Below are positions 1 to 11,219 of a DNA stretch of 64,000 bases, piece after piece; positions within the stretch are counted from its first letter, which is position 1; every line of letters starts with the position of its first letter. The notes under the pieces were generated by a model. It saw only the letters and a program-made list of their open reading frames with translations, was not told the origin of the DNA and did no database searches. The translations under genes and the position numbers were made by a program. Source of the DNA: Archivesica marissinica (taxonomy: Eukaryota > Mollusca > Bivalvia > Venerida > Vesicomyidae); the NCBI GenBank assembly GCA_014843695.1, contig CM026390.1:58771053-58835052 (forward strand), in the 5' to 3' direction.

Positions 1-236
1 AACGTCTACAAGAATCCTTGTTACCATTATATAAGATAAGATAATTGTTTATTATAGTGACTTTTGTTTTCCAACATATTTACAACATATAATATTCAGT
101 ATAATGTGAAATTTTAACACCCGGTCCAACGGGCCTATGAGTCACCTAATGTTAACAGTTTTAAATAGCGTGAATATGCATCATTGAACGTAGAATATTA
201 TTTACATACTTATTACTAAAGGTAATTACTGAAATA

Positions 237-455
237 ATTACTGAGATACTTTTGCCTAAAGGTAATCGATTACAAATAACCAGCGATCATATAGGAATAC
301 TAGTAGTTTATGTAGATATACTAAGTAGATAATTATACCTAAAGGTAATCGATTACAAATAACCAGAGATCATGTAGGAATACTAGTAGTTTATGTAGAT
401 ATACTAAGTAGATAATTATACCTAAAGGTAATCGATTACAAATAACCAGAGATCA
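237..455 (+). repeat. 83-bp tandem repeat, left part
   Basis: About two and a half copies of an 83-bp unit that contains CCTAAAGGTAATCGATTAC and TAGGAATACTAGTAG. The array resumes at 5894 after the inserted transposon. The first 236 bases of the window show no feature I can name. Confidence 0.85.
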
Positions 456-1469
456 TAATTATAGTGGAGCTGATAGGTGCAACTAAATGGACAACATGTT
501 CACTTTTGGAGGGAAGTCTGATTTTTTGCACAAACCTAGCCAAAGTGATGTAGTTTATGAAAAGCCTGACAGGCAGTAGTTTCTGACACTCGCCCATTAA
601 TATTTCGGTGTGTCTTTAAGGGGTCTCCAATACTCAGAAATAAAAATTAGAAATTGTCGATATTTGTTTTTCCTTTTATCACATAGGAACATATGCTTTG
701 CTATTTTTATCTTTCAGCAGACGTCAACTTGATTAGTGTTCTGGAGTAGGCAGAACATCAATTTCGGCCAATTTGAAGCCCGATTGGGCCATAATTGGGT
801 CATTGTTTGTTGTTGTGTTGTGCTTATATAATGAATATTCCATTTTCTCTAAATTTTGTTCACTTATGGTGATTTTCTATTTTGTATCAGGCTAGATTGT
901 GACTATGGTTGCTCCATTAAATGTTAAAATAAACCATTAGGAGACATTAAAGGATACATACTGGTCTATTTGTGTCTTGTGTCAGAAATATGATGGGAAC
1001 CATCTACAAAATCCAGTCATTTACAGAGGAACAAACGGAGAATACAGGCAGGATATATTTCCCTAGCTAATAACATTCCAATTCTTCACAAACTGTGTGC
1101 ATTGCCCTTTGACAGAGATTTCACAGAACGTGTTAATAATGGATCTGGGATTGCTGCGACTTTGATAAAGAACAACGCGAAATGACATGCTAATTGCAAA
1201 GGTTAATATAGTAACAGAGGTATTACAAGAGTTAAAGAGAGAACTGCCAAGGCAGAACCTCCTACAGAGAGAGAGAGAGGATTCATCTGGGATTGCTGAG
1301 ACTTTGATAGAGAACAATGCGAAATGGCATGCTAATTGCAAAGCTTCATATAGTAACAGAGATATTATATGAGCTAAAGAGAGAAATGCCATGGCAGAAC
1401 CTCCTAGCTCTATGTTAACGCCTGTCAAGAAGAAACTTAGGATAAGTACAGATAGAGAGAAAGAGGATT

Positions 1470-1710
1470 TGTTTGGAAGTCGTGATAGCGCAGTGGATGC
1501 GCGTTCGCTTCATGTGCGAAAGGTCCGGAGTTCGAGCCCCACTGGAGCCGTTACGATTGTGCCCTTATGCAAGGCATTTAAATTCCACGTTGCCTCTTCT
1601 CTCTCCCTCGTGGCGATGGATTCCATCAGGAATGAGGTCTCGAGAGTGATTTATATAAGTTAAAATAACTTGTTTCGCAATCGAGCTAAAATAAATTTGT
1701 ATAAATAAAT
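1470..1710 (+). mobile_element. SINE family A, full length, inside element A
   Basis: tRNA-like head with A box (TAGCGCAGTGGATGCGCG) and B box (GGAGTTCGAGCCCC), a body with a CTCTCTCCCTCGTGGCGATG segment, and a tail CGAGAGTGATTTATATAAG...CGCAATCGAGCTAAAATAAA. A 12-bp target duplication AGAAAGAGGATT lies at 1458-1469 and 1711-1722. It interrupts the element A coding sequence, so it inserted later. Confidence 0.92.
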
Positions 1711-3857
1711 AGAAAGAGGATTCAAAGATGTGTTTCTTCTGTGATAGTAATGCTTTGGAGTGTGACTTGCATATAGCTTCTACATTCACATTTGATAGCA
1801 AGTTCAACACATGGCCAATACTATTCAGGACAGGAAACCAATTGGAAAGATAGCCGGAGGTGATGCAATATCTAAGGGAGTTGTGTACAACCAAGAGAGG
1901 GTTATCCTAGAGGAAAGTGCTACTGTTCCACATCAGAGAAGACTTGCTGAATTACAAACGGATTACACTGATATCCCCCCAATCCACTTATCCAATTACA
2001 CTCCACAACACCCTGGTGTGCTAAGTGTTAATGAACATTTTGCACATCTGGAGACAGGTTCTAAAGAGATAGGATAAATAGATAGAATATCTGAGTTGGT
2101 ACAAATGGAAAAGCTCGACCAAACTGACTAGATATCTTGGTCGGGATTTCATGCAGACAAACAAACTGAGGAGCATCGCCCGTCTGCCATAGTTCAACTA
2201 TTACCTCTCTTTTTAAAGAAACCGCACATTCTTATGTCATGATGTTACATGATCAAGAATGCCACAGAACACCTAAGCCAATGCCAAATCCCCGTAGTTG
2301 TGGACGTTGGTCTTGCGATTATGATGGGGGGGGGGCCTTCATATTGAGACGACTTTCTTTGTTGCAATTGGAAAATGGTTAGAGGGAAGTGGTTGGACAT
2401 ATATTATGGCCACTGCTGGGGTCACAACAGACGGCAGAGACATTGGCCTAGATAAAGGTACAGCAAGAGGCAAATGGGTTCATCAAGTCTCCCTTGCTGC
2501 TCTTCGTATTTTACAACGACAAACCTATGACTAATACCAGTAGAATAAGTATAGCCCATTGGAAATGAATGACTGGACAGTCAAAAGTACGGCCAGTTTG
2601 CTCACTGACAGACAGTGATCGAGCTTGAGAGACTACTGATGATGCCTCTGAAAGCCCAACGATCACCCTCTGTATATTGAGACCTTGAGAGGAATAGTTG
2701 CCTGGATGTGTGTCACAGTATGTACGTATCTTGCCAGAATCGAGAGGGTGATATGTATACATTTTTCAGTCACGAAAACCATGCATGGCCCGATTCATTG
2801 GCAGAGAATGGGGTAATGAGAGGAGCAGAGGGTATATCTGATATTCTTACACAGCTGGAACCTATGGTTGATACCCAATTGATATCACCCGGTAATGTTC
2901 AAGTTAAAATTATCGATGGAGCTGCCTTAGATTTGGAACCGAAGTCAGGCAACGAGAGACCAAACACCTTCAATGATTATGCTCACAATGTGTCTGTTCC
3001 AAACATTCTCAGAAGAATGAACACTTGTGACAGATGTGATGTAGTATGGGATATATACAGAGATGAAAGTTTAAAGGCACACACCATACCAACCCGAGGA
3101 GGTGGGGAACCGTTGAGAGTACAAGGGACACATAACTACCATGTAACTGGCAGTCTTTTCTAAGGATTAACTGCAACAAAACATCACTTTTCCATTACCT
3201 TGCTAATGCGCTGTCAATGGCACGCCTACCTCTTGAGGGCAGGATGCTTTTCACAACTGTAGATGATGAAGCTGTTGTTAATACCAATGATACAATTTCT
3301 GTGGATTAGAACCCTGCAACCATGAATAGGCAGATACCAGACTGCTGCTACACTGCAAGCATGCTTACAGTAGTGGCAAACGGAGAATTGTAGTGGTAGC
3401 CACATACACAGATCTTGTTGTGTTAGCAATAGCAATATCTGCTGTCCTGCAGGACTGTTCTATATGGGTACAATTTGACCATGGGCGTCACATGCGCTTT
3501 CTAGCAACACATCAAATAGTAGCTACATTGGGTCCACTTCGCACTGACATTCTTCCATGCATTTATAGGTTGTGATACATGCTCATCATTTAAAGGTAGT
3601 GGACAGAACACAGCATGGGAGACCTGGAGAGTGATTCCAGAAATTACACAATTCTTTCAGCGCTTATCCCAGTGCCAAGCAGAGTTAAAAGAGGAGTAGT
3701 ACTGTTAATGGCAAATAGCAGTCAGTTGTCGTTCTTAACTAGATGGCGCCACCTGACCCGGTCCCGATACATTTGGAGTGATTCGGATTTTATCGTACTT
3801 TCCTTAGAAAACCATGTAAACACGCTCATACATAATAACACAAAATAATAGATAATT

Positions 3858-4000
3858 ATGCCTTCAACCTGCTGCTGTGTACCCCAGTGTCATTTAAGAG
3901 GAGGACATGAGTTTCCGAAAGATTATGATAGGCGTTCCAAGTGGGTGAACGCGATTAGAAGGATAGACGAATCTTTCAAAGATTGGCAGCCTTCGAAGAT
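3858..4000 (+). pseudogene. THAP zinc-finger exon (fragment)
   Basis: The translation opens MPSTCCCVPQC and continues with an FPKD segment, KWVNAIRR and DWQPSK. This is the usual start of a THAP C2CH DNA-binding finger, including the conserved Pro and Trp positions. The reading ends at AT/GTAAGC, which fits a splice donor. Downstream, about 4153-4200 reads AVHFRADDYV in one frame, resembling the second half of a THAP finger. A short inverted-repeat stretch at about 4011-4132 (CTCAACCA...TGGTTGAG) lies between the halves and is either an intron or a MITE. The finger looks broken, because the third Cys codon is out of frame with the HF part. Confidence 0.6.
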
Positions 4001-4395
4001 GTAAGCCTTTTTTCTCAACCACCCAACTGAATAATGACATCAACCACGCGTTTTGACCCTAACCCTGGGCGGAGCAAGTGATGAAGGCGTTCTTTATGCG
4101 TGGTTGATACTATATTCTGATCGGCTGGTTGAGATAAAGATTTTACGCTTCGACGACTGCAGTCCATTTCAGAGCTGATGATTACGTTCAACAGACCATC
4201 GATGGTATGTTTAAGCGCTTGTTGAGTTTTAAGAAAAGCTTGAGAATGAAAAAGAGTAGCATTGAGCAGAACTAGAGTCCTGCTTCATTGTCATTACACC
4301 GTTGTAGAGGCGTCAGTACGGGCGAAATACTGATTTCGGAATCAGTCATAATCAATTAGATTGTTTTGAAAAAGACAAAACAAAAAAACATAATT

Positions 4396-4464
4396 AGGAT
4401 ATGACTCGAACCCGGGTCTCCCGTGTCACAGATCAACGCTCTAACCATACGGCCATTTCGACAT
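4396..4464 (-). repeat. tRNA-like sequence, probably a SINE head
   Basis: On the minus strand there is an A box-like TGGTTAGAGCG and a B box-like GGGTTCGAGTC at roughly tRNA spacing. The acceptor stem does not pair well, so I read it as a tRNA-derived repeat rather than a working tRNA. Confidence 0.45.
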
Positions 4465-5893
4465 TTATGTATTTATGGACACAGTTATCGTATATAATAG
4501 CGTATGCTAGCCGTAAAGTTGTTTATTTTTCCCGGTTATACAATTTTAATTCTGTTAGGTGTTGCAATTCAGGTGGAATACATATTCTTGACCATTTTTA
4601 ACGTCAACTACAAGGATTTTTTTTACATATCATCGTTTTATCGACCATTGCATTAACTTAGCACTGTCGGACCTGACCCGTGTTTACGATTCACAGGATC
4701 GCCGCATTTCTCGGTCTTTATTGCTTATTACGCTAAAATCTGAAGCAAAATTAATACCTTTCAACCAAATCCATTTTCCTTCCTGTCTGCTTTGCATTTC
4801 TCTTCTTTAATTCCGATTTTAACTGTGGTATTGTCATAAGACCGAACTTCGATGCCATGTTAATGATGTTTATTCTGCGAGAATTCCAGGACCGGGTACA
4901 GTGGCGCCCCTAGCGGCTGCCAAGAAAGATAACTGACTGCTATTTGCCATTAGAGATTTACAATCATTATGTACAAGCGCACTTATGTCTTAGTGGAAGT
5001 TAACAAAGCAAGATTACAACTCATTACACAAGGACAGAGACAACATACTAAAATGGCTGCATACCAAGGGGGTCATGTGTGGGGTCAAACATTGATAGTT
5101 TTGGTTCGAACAATGATGGAAATGAATGGGCTACCCTGTGGTCTGCATTACCAGAAGCGAGCACAGTATGCAGATAACTGAACCAGTATAAATGCAACGG
5201 TACATGTACAAGATGTAAATGCGTTAAGGTTTAAGGCTTCCATGCACTCAGTTGTGTAAATGTGCAGGACAATGTGATATTAGCTAGTAATACATTGCTA
5301 CATTGCAGGATCCTTTATTTCGTTGTGAGTGATTAAATCTGCGATATATCGAAACTAGGTGTACCCCATTCACTTCAGTGAAGTAAATTTACATAATTTG
5401 TTTTTAATGGTTATAGACACATATACTATGTTATGACTTGTATTGCATTGCAGGTCTAATACTAGTAGTTGGAAGTTAATTTCATGATCCGTGTATTTGT
5501 ACATGCCAATACTAATGGATAACACAGTCAATATCTTAATGCTTTTAGCTTCGAGCCCTAATGAGTGCACATTATTCAAATACATATCAAAATTATATAC
5601 ACAAAGTATCACAAAACTCATAGAAATGTTCATACGCCGTTTTCACAATATAGGAAGCAGTTTATTTGGTAAAAGCATCATAGCCATGATTCAGTCATAT
5701 GCTACACCCCTTTCAGCTGTTGTTTTGTATGGTAGTATGGGGCTATGTAAAGGGACACTCAAATAAAAAGGGACATATGGTCAAACGTGCTGCCTGTCAG
5801 TTTTTCCTGCATCTGCATCACATTGGCCAACCATATGCAAAAAAGTACGCTTCCCTCCAAAAGTGCACATCATTTTACCTATCAGCTCCACTA

Positions 5894-6025
5894 ATATAGG
5901 AATACTAGTAGTTTATGTAGATATACTAAGTAGGTAATTATACCTAAAGGTAATCGATTACAAATAACCAGAGATCATATAGGAATACTAGTAGTTTATG
6001 TAGATATACTAAGTAGATCATTATA
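5894..6025 (+). repeat. 83-bp tandem repeat, right part
   Basis: Continuation of the array at 237-455 beyond element A: about one and a half further units ending in ACTAAGTAGATCATTATAC, which runs straight into the 65-bp array. Confidence 0.85.
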
Positions 6026-7575
6026 CATTATATGTATTAGTATGTGGATAGTACATGCTATTTAACAATGTTCGACGTATACATATAATTATACATTCTA
6101 TGTATTATGTAGATAGTACATGATATTTAGCAATGTTCGACGTATACATATAATTATACATTCTATGTATTATGTAGATAGTACATGATATTTAACAATG
6201 TTCGATGTATACATATAATTATACATTCTATGTATTATGTAGATAGTACATGATATTTAACAATGTTCGACGTATACATATAATTATACATTCTATGTAT
6301 TATGTAGATAGTACATGATATTTAACAATGTTCGACGTATACATATAATTATACATTCTATGTATTATGTAGATAGTACATGATATTTAACAATGTTCGA
6401 TGTATACATATAATTATACATTCTATGTATTATGTAGATAGTACATGATATTTAACAATGTTCGACGTATACATATAATTATACATTCTATGTATTATGT
6501 AGATAGTACACGATATTTAACAATGTTCGATGTATACATATAATTATACATTCTATGTATTATGTGGATAGTACACGATATTTAACAATGTTCGATGTAT
6601 ACATATAATTATACATTCTATGTATTATGTGGATAGTACATGCTATTTAGCAATGTTCGACGTATACATATAATTATACATTCTATGTATTATGTAGATA
6701 GTACACGATATTTAACAATGTTCGATGTATACATATAATTATACATTCTATGTATTATGTAGATAGTACACGATATTTAACAATGTTCGATGTATACATA
6801 TAATTATACATTCTATGTATTATGTGGATAGTACACGATATTTAACAATGTTCGATGTATACATATAATTATACATTCTATGTATTATGTGGATAGTACA
6901 CGATATTTAACAATGTTCGATGTATACATATAATTATACATTCTATGTATTATGTAGATAGTACATGATATTTAACAATGTTCGATGTATACATATAATT
7001 ATACATTCTATGTATTATGTAGATAGTACATGATATTTAACAATGTTCGATGTATACATATAATTATACATTCTATGTATTATGTGGATAGTACATGATA
7101 TTTAACAATGTTCGCTGTATACATATAATTATACATTCTATGTATTATGTGGATAGTACATGATATTTAACAATGTTCGATGTATACATATAATTATACA
7201 TTCTATGTATTATGTAGATAGTACATGATATTTAACAATGTTCGATGTATACATATAATTATACATTCTATGTATTATGTGGATAGTACATGATATTTAA
7301 CAATGTTCAATGTATACATATAATTATACATTCTATGTATTATGTGGATAGTACATGATATTTAACAATGTTCGCTGTATACATATAATTATACATTCTA
7401 TGTGGATAGTACATGCTATTTAACAATGTTCGATGTATACATATAATTATACATTCTATGTGGATAGTACATGCTATTTAACAATGTTCGATGTATACAT
7501 ATAATTATACATTCTATGTGGATAGTACATGCTATTTAACAATGTTCGATGTATACATATAATTATACATTCTAT
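6026..7575 (+). repeat. 65-bp minisatellite array (about 24 copies)
   Basis: Unit about 65 bp with core ACATTCTATGTATTATG, then a GATAGTACATG step and ACAATGTTCGA. Copies differ at a few fixed sites (CGA/TGA, TAG/TGG, TGAT/CGAT). The last four copies lack an 8-bp TATTATGT step. It is AT-rich with no coding content. Confidence 0.95.
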
Positions 7576-7817
7576 GTGAATCGTACGTAGTAAGATATTT
7601 AACGATTTCAATGAGTGTAAGTGTTAATACTTATATAATTTATATGAGTAGTTTATAATAGTTAACAGGCTGTAGTACCTGCATATAAATTATTGTTCAT
7701 ATAAATATGTATCTGTGTATGAATAATACCAATCATGTAAATGTATATGTACATTTATGTTCATGTATTGTATAAGACACTTCTTCCAATACAATAAGCC
7801 TTCACAACAAATTTCGC
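7576..7817. other. AT-rich spacer, nothing recognised
   Basis: Unique AT-rich sequence between the minisatellite and the LINE scrap. I see no gene or repeat. Confidence 0.5.
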
Positions 7818-8009
7818 TCACTCTCTAGGTTGGCATTGAACTAAATAGACTAGTCTCTCAATATCAGATTTCCTTATGTATTCATCAGAGCTTAGTATGT
7901 CACCAAAGGTCACACTCCTAGTGTGGTTATACAGGGAACACCGGGTCAGGAAGTGAGTCTCATCTTCAACTTGACCCATATTGCAAGCCTTGCACACTCT
8001 TAGTTCCAC
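7818..8009 (-). pseudogene. LINE ORF2 C-terminal fragment
   Basis: The translation contains the C-terminal cysteine motif of non-LTR retrotransposons (CKACNMG, then VEDETHFLTRC and LYNHTR). The rest of the element is absent, so it is a truncated scrap. The following 8030-8660 has no feature I can support. Confidence 0.6.
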
Positions 8010-8662
8010 CTGTTATATAGTCTGTATATGTCACCCCACCCTCCTCTCTAGGTTGTAGTAACATGTCTCCTATAATGTCAAGTTTAAGATTAGTAATTGA
8101 TTTTGATTTCAACACTTTATTGCCTATTCCCGTTGATAGGTAGAACCTATTTGTAAATGTTCATATTATTTATATCCTTTGACGTATGACAGAAGGTTTG
8201 CTCATTTGTTTGGGATTGGCTTAGGTTATATGACGACTATAGCTGCCATTTCGAGAAGTATTTCATGCACAAGCGGATTCCCGGGTAGAACCACTGACCA
8301 GTAGTAAGTGTCACGCGATGTAGATGTGCAATTGCACTAGTGTTGAACATAGTTATACTGTTTCCTTAGCAGCCGAACCCTACTAGTATTACATGCGCGA
8401 CTTTGATTAGGGGGGTTGACAATTTATGTAACGTTAATATTTAATCTTAGTCTCTAAAATAGATCAAGGTCATAGATCACGTGACAAGAGAGAGAAAAAT
8501 TACGTCATCAAAATGGCTACAAGTAATCAACTTGTGTTCCTGTATTGTAATATACATATTGTTATTCAGACAAATTATTCTCGCATTGTCGATAGAAACT
8601 ATTATCACATCGCATTGTCAATTCGTCCGAACTCTAATCAGGAAATACGTCTCTCTGTCTGT

Positions 8663-8770
8663 CTGAGACACAGGGATTCGGCACGTTTGGGGGTACTAGT
8701 ATATATATATTTAAGTACTTAAATATATATACTAGTACCCCCAAACGTGCCGAATCTCTGTGGTCTGAGA
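8663..8770. repeat. Near-perfect long palindrome (hairpin)
   Basis: Two arms of about 50 bp, with GATTCGGCACGTTTGGGGG on the left and its complement on the right, centred near 8716 on TTAAGTACTTAA. There are only a few mismatches near the outer ends (GTCTGAGACA versus TGGTCTGAGAC). It may be a tiny foldback MITE. 8773-9340 shows nothing recognisable. Confidence 0.85.
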
Positions 8771-9344
8771 CAATGTTTAACCTTCGATGAATCTTTAAGG
8801 TAACAGTTGCAATAATACAATGCATTGTGAAACAGATTAATTTCGTTAATCCTAACCATGTTTATATACTGAAGCATGCACGTGCGTGCGTATGTAAATG
8901 AACACAAAGACCACTGCATCTGAGAGATGTCTCTCACAATGAAATGGCTTATAATCAATTATGTTCCAGACACAATTACTATCTATTTCACCAGCGTATA
9001 GAAAGAACTCATGCTTCAAGTTTCTAGAAAACATGATTAACAATGGTAGACGATCAATTCAGTGCTAACGAGGAATATCATTCCGCCATAATTCACTGAC
9101 AATACGCTTTACAGATTACAGCATGAAATAACCCACCGTGAATTAGTGCAACGCCACAAAAGCTTGACAATACGATGAAATTAATTGTTTATCCCTATCA
9201 TTATGTTGTGTAACCTAATACAGTACAACGATCCAATTCTACTTGTACTGAGAAAACATAGTTCAATATACATTTACCTGAATAGTATCATGTATGTCAT
9301 AGTTCCATCAAGCGCTACTAATTAGTTTATTGGTGCCTGTTCTT

Positions 9345-9740
9345 AGTTGCTAGTAAATAGGTCGAATTTAAACGAATACGTCTGGGACCATGCTGCTTCC
9401 AATTCAGTAGTGGGGCGACCATCTCCTACCCAGCGGCTCCTCAGGTGGCGGATAGGGGAACGGCCCTCAGATATGGGGGTTAGCTGTGAATTAAATAATC
9501 AGTCCCGGACCATATGGCGGTGTACCTACCAGGACGGGGCAGGATAGCACATGGCAAAGCTACTCCTATTAAATACTCCACGTGTCATACAACGGGTGCA
9601 TCAGGCGAATATATGGGCCGCCTTAAAAGTCCTAGCCTAAGGGTGAGGTAACCCCAACAGAAACCTCGAATGCTGAAGCCGGAAGTACTGGGCCGCACGG
9701 CGCATTCTAATAAACCACGGTACTACGCATAAACGCAAAA
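9345..9740 (+). other. GC-richer block, possible LINE 5' region
   Basis: Locally GC-rich sequence (CCCAGCGGCTCCTCAGGTGG, ACGGCCCTCAGATATGGGGG) between AT-rich flanks, with no long reading frame. Its style resembles 5' untranslated regions of some non-LTR elements. I cannot prove that. Confidence 0.2.
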
Positions 9741-9784
9741 AAACGAATAAGTAGATTGGCCAATCCTAGTCATCAATGAGTTCT

Positions 9785-10022
9785 GATAACGCAGTCGTAC
9801 AGCATTCGCTTCAAGTGTGAACTGCCCGGAATTCGCGTCCAGTTGTAGCCGTTACGATTGTGCCCTTAGGCAAGTCACTTAAATTCCACATTTCCTCTCT
9901 CTCTCTCTCTCTCTCTCTCCATCGTGGCGATGCATTCCACCAGGAATGAGGTTTCGAGAGAGATTTGTCTAATGTTGTAAATACTTGTTTCTCAATCGAG
10001 CTAAAATAAATGTGCATAAGCT
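9785..10022 (+). mobile_element. SINE family A, diverged copy
   Basis: Same head, body and tail as the copy at 1470-1710 but with more changes. It contains a (CT)n run at about 9896-9918 where other copies have a short CTCTCTCC. The tail is CAATCGAGCTAAAATAAA. It ends 22 bp before the assembly gap. Confidence 0.8.
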
Positions 10023-10044
10023 AACTAAACATTGAATGTCTATA

Positions 10045-11044
10045 NNNNNNNNNNNNNNNNNNNNNNNNNNNNNNNNNNNNNNNNNNNNNNNNNNNNNNNN
10101 NNNNNNNNNNNNNNNNNNNNNNNNNNNNNNNNNNNNNNNNNNNNNNNNNNNNNNNNNNNNNNNNNNNNNNNNNNNNNNNNNNNNNNNNNNNNNNNNNNNN
10201 NNNNNNNNNNNNNNNNNNNNNNNNNNNNNNNNNNNNNNNNNNNNNNNNNNNNNNNNNNNNNNNNNNNNNNNNNNNNNNNNNNNNNNNNNNNNNNNNNNNN
10301 NNNNNNNNNNNNNNNNNNNNNNNNNNNNNNNNNNNNNNNNNNNNNNNNNNNNNNNNNNNNNNNNNNNNNNNNNNNNNNNNNNNNNNNNNNNNNNNNNNNN
10401 NNNNNNNNNNNNNNNNNNNNNNNNNNNNNNNNNNNNNNNNNNNNNNNNNNNNNNNNNNNNNNNNNNNNNNNNNNNNNNNNNNNNNNNNNNNNNNNNNNNN
10501 NNNNNNNNNNNNNNNNNNNNNNNNNNNNNNNNNNNNNNNNNNNNNNNNNNNNNNNNNNNNNNNNNNNNNNNNNNNNNNNNNNNNNNNNNNNNNNNNNNNN
10601 NNNNNNNNNNNNNNNNNNNNNNNNNNNNNNNNNNNNNNNNNNNNNNNNNNNNNNNNNNNNNNNNNNNNNNNNNNNNNNNNNNNNNNNNNNNNNNNNNNNN
10701 NNNNNNNNNNNNNNNNNNNNNNNNNNNNNNNNNNNNNNNNNNNNNNNNNNNNNNNNNNNNNNNNNNNNNNNNNNNNNNNNNNNNNNNNNNNNNNNNNNNN
10801 NNNNNNNNNNNNNNNNNNNNNNNNNNNNNNNNNNNNNNNNNNNNNNNNNNNNNNNNNNNNNNNNNNNNNNNNNNNNNNNNNNNNNNNNNNNNNNNNNNNN
10901 NNNNNNNNNNNNNNNNNNNNNNNNNNNNNNNNNNNNNNNNNNNNNNNNNNNNNNNNNNNNNNNNNNNNNNNNNNNNNNNNNNNNNNNNNNNNNNNNNNNN
11001 NNNNNNNNNNNNNNNNNNNNNNNNNNNNNNNNNNNNNNNNNNNN
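10045..11044. other. Assembly gap of exactly 1000 N
   Basis: Runs of N only. The round length suggests a scaffold gap of nominal size. The left end of the Polinton-like element, and any genes there (DNA polymerase, packaging ATPase), would lie in it. Confidence 0.99.
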
Positions 11045-11219
11045 AGAGGTAGTGATAAAATAAATACACCATCTAAGAATAAACAGTCATCGAAAAAACA
11101 TAAAAAAAACTAAAAGCGATTATATCGATGATAATGATGATGATTACTACGAATATAACGATATTATAACACCTATAAAAAAATCTAAAAGAGATAGACA
11201 ACGATGGTCAAATTGGAAA
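11045..11219 (+). pseudogene. 3' end of an unknown acidic/basic protein
   Basis: The start is in the gap. The first frame gives a Lys/Ser-rich stretch (NKQSSKKHKK) that stops after an A8 run at about 11102. In the next frame the sequence continues with an acidic run (DDNDDDYYEYND), a basic run (KKSKRDRQRW) and a stop at 11217-11219. The last codons overlap the integrase start at 11204. I do not recognise the family. Confidence 0.45.

Larger units (their letters stand above)
3706..4952 (+). mobile_element. Nested inverted-repeat element with a THAP exon (P-like relic)
   Basis: The left end TAATGGCAAATAGCAGTCAG is matched in reverse complement at the right end, with similarity for about 60 bp inward (including GGCGCCAC and ACCCGGTCC). 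It splits the element A protein between the PIN core and the C-terminal domain. A THAP-type zinc-finger exon inside suggests a P-element relative, but at 1.25 kb it is too short to carry a full transposase. I do not see an 8-bp target duplication. Confidence 0.65.
953..5276 (+). pseudogene. Decayed PIN/XPG-like nuclease transposon protein of element A
   Basis: Pieces of one large protein can be read in order through many stops and shifts. About 953-1050 is an N-terminal zinc-finger piece (WSICVLCQ). About 1070-1405 holds an LPFDRDFTERV region with a segment of about 125 bp duplicated in tandem (copies near 1145 and 1282), each ending in an AKxHANCK motif. About 1715-1860 has CFFCDS. About 1911-2200 has the TDYTDIPP and PSAIVQLLPLF regions. 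About 2755-3160 is a well-preserved block (KIIDGAALDL, CDVVWDIYRDESLKAH). About 3380-3690 is the PIN-like core, with TDLVVLAI and IGCDTCSSF. After the nested element, about 4968-5276 has GGHVWGQT and a C-terminal eight-cysteine cluster (KCNGTCTRCKC, then PCTQLCKCAGQC). The order matches the protein of element B. A SINE sits at 1470-1710. It cannot make a full product. Confidence 0.75.
462..5893 (+). mobile_element. DNA transposon A with ~120-bp inverted termini (PIN-nuclease type)
   Basis: The left end reads TAGTGGAGCTGATAGG and the reverse complement of the right end starts with the same 16 bases. Similarity continues about 120 bp inward through CACTTTTGGAGGGAAG and CTGACAGGCAG. The element interrupts the 83-bp array: the right flank matches the unit from ATATAGGAATAC and the left flank matches it up to GAGATCATA, followed by a few extra bases, so the target duplication is about 3 bp but not clean. 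It encodes one decayed protein related to that of element B at 46842-50627 and contains a SINE and a nested inverted-repeat element. Its terminal TAGT is shared with element B. Academ-like (XPG nuclease transposons) is my best class guess. Confidence 0.8.
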
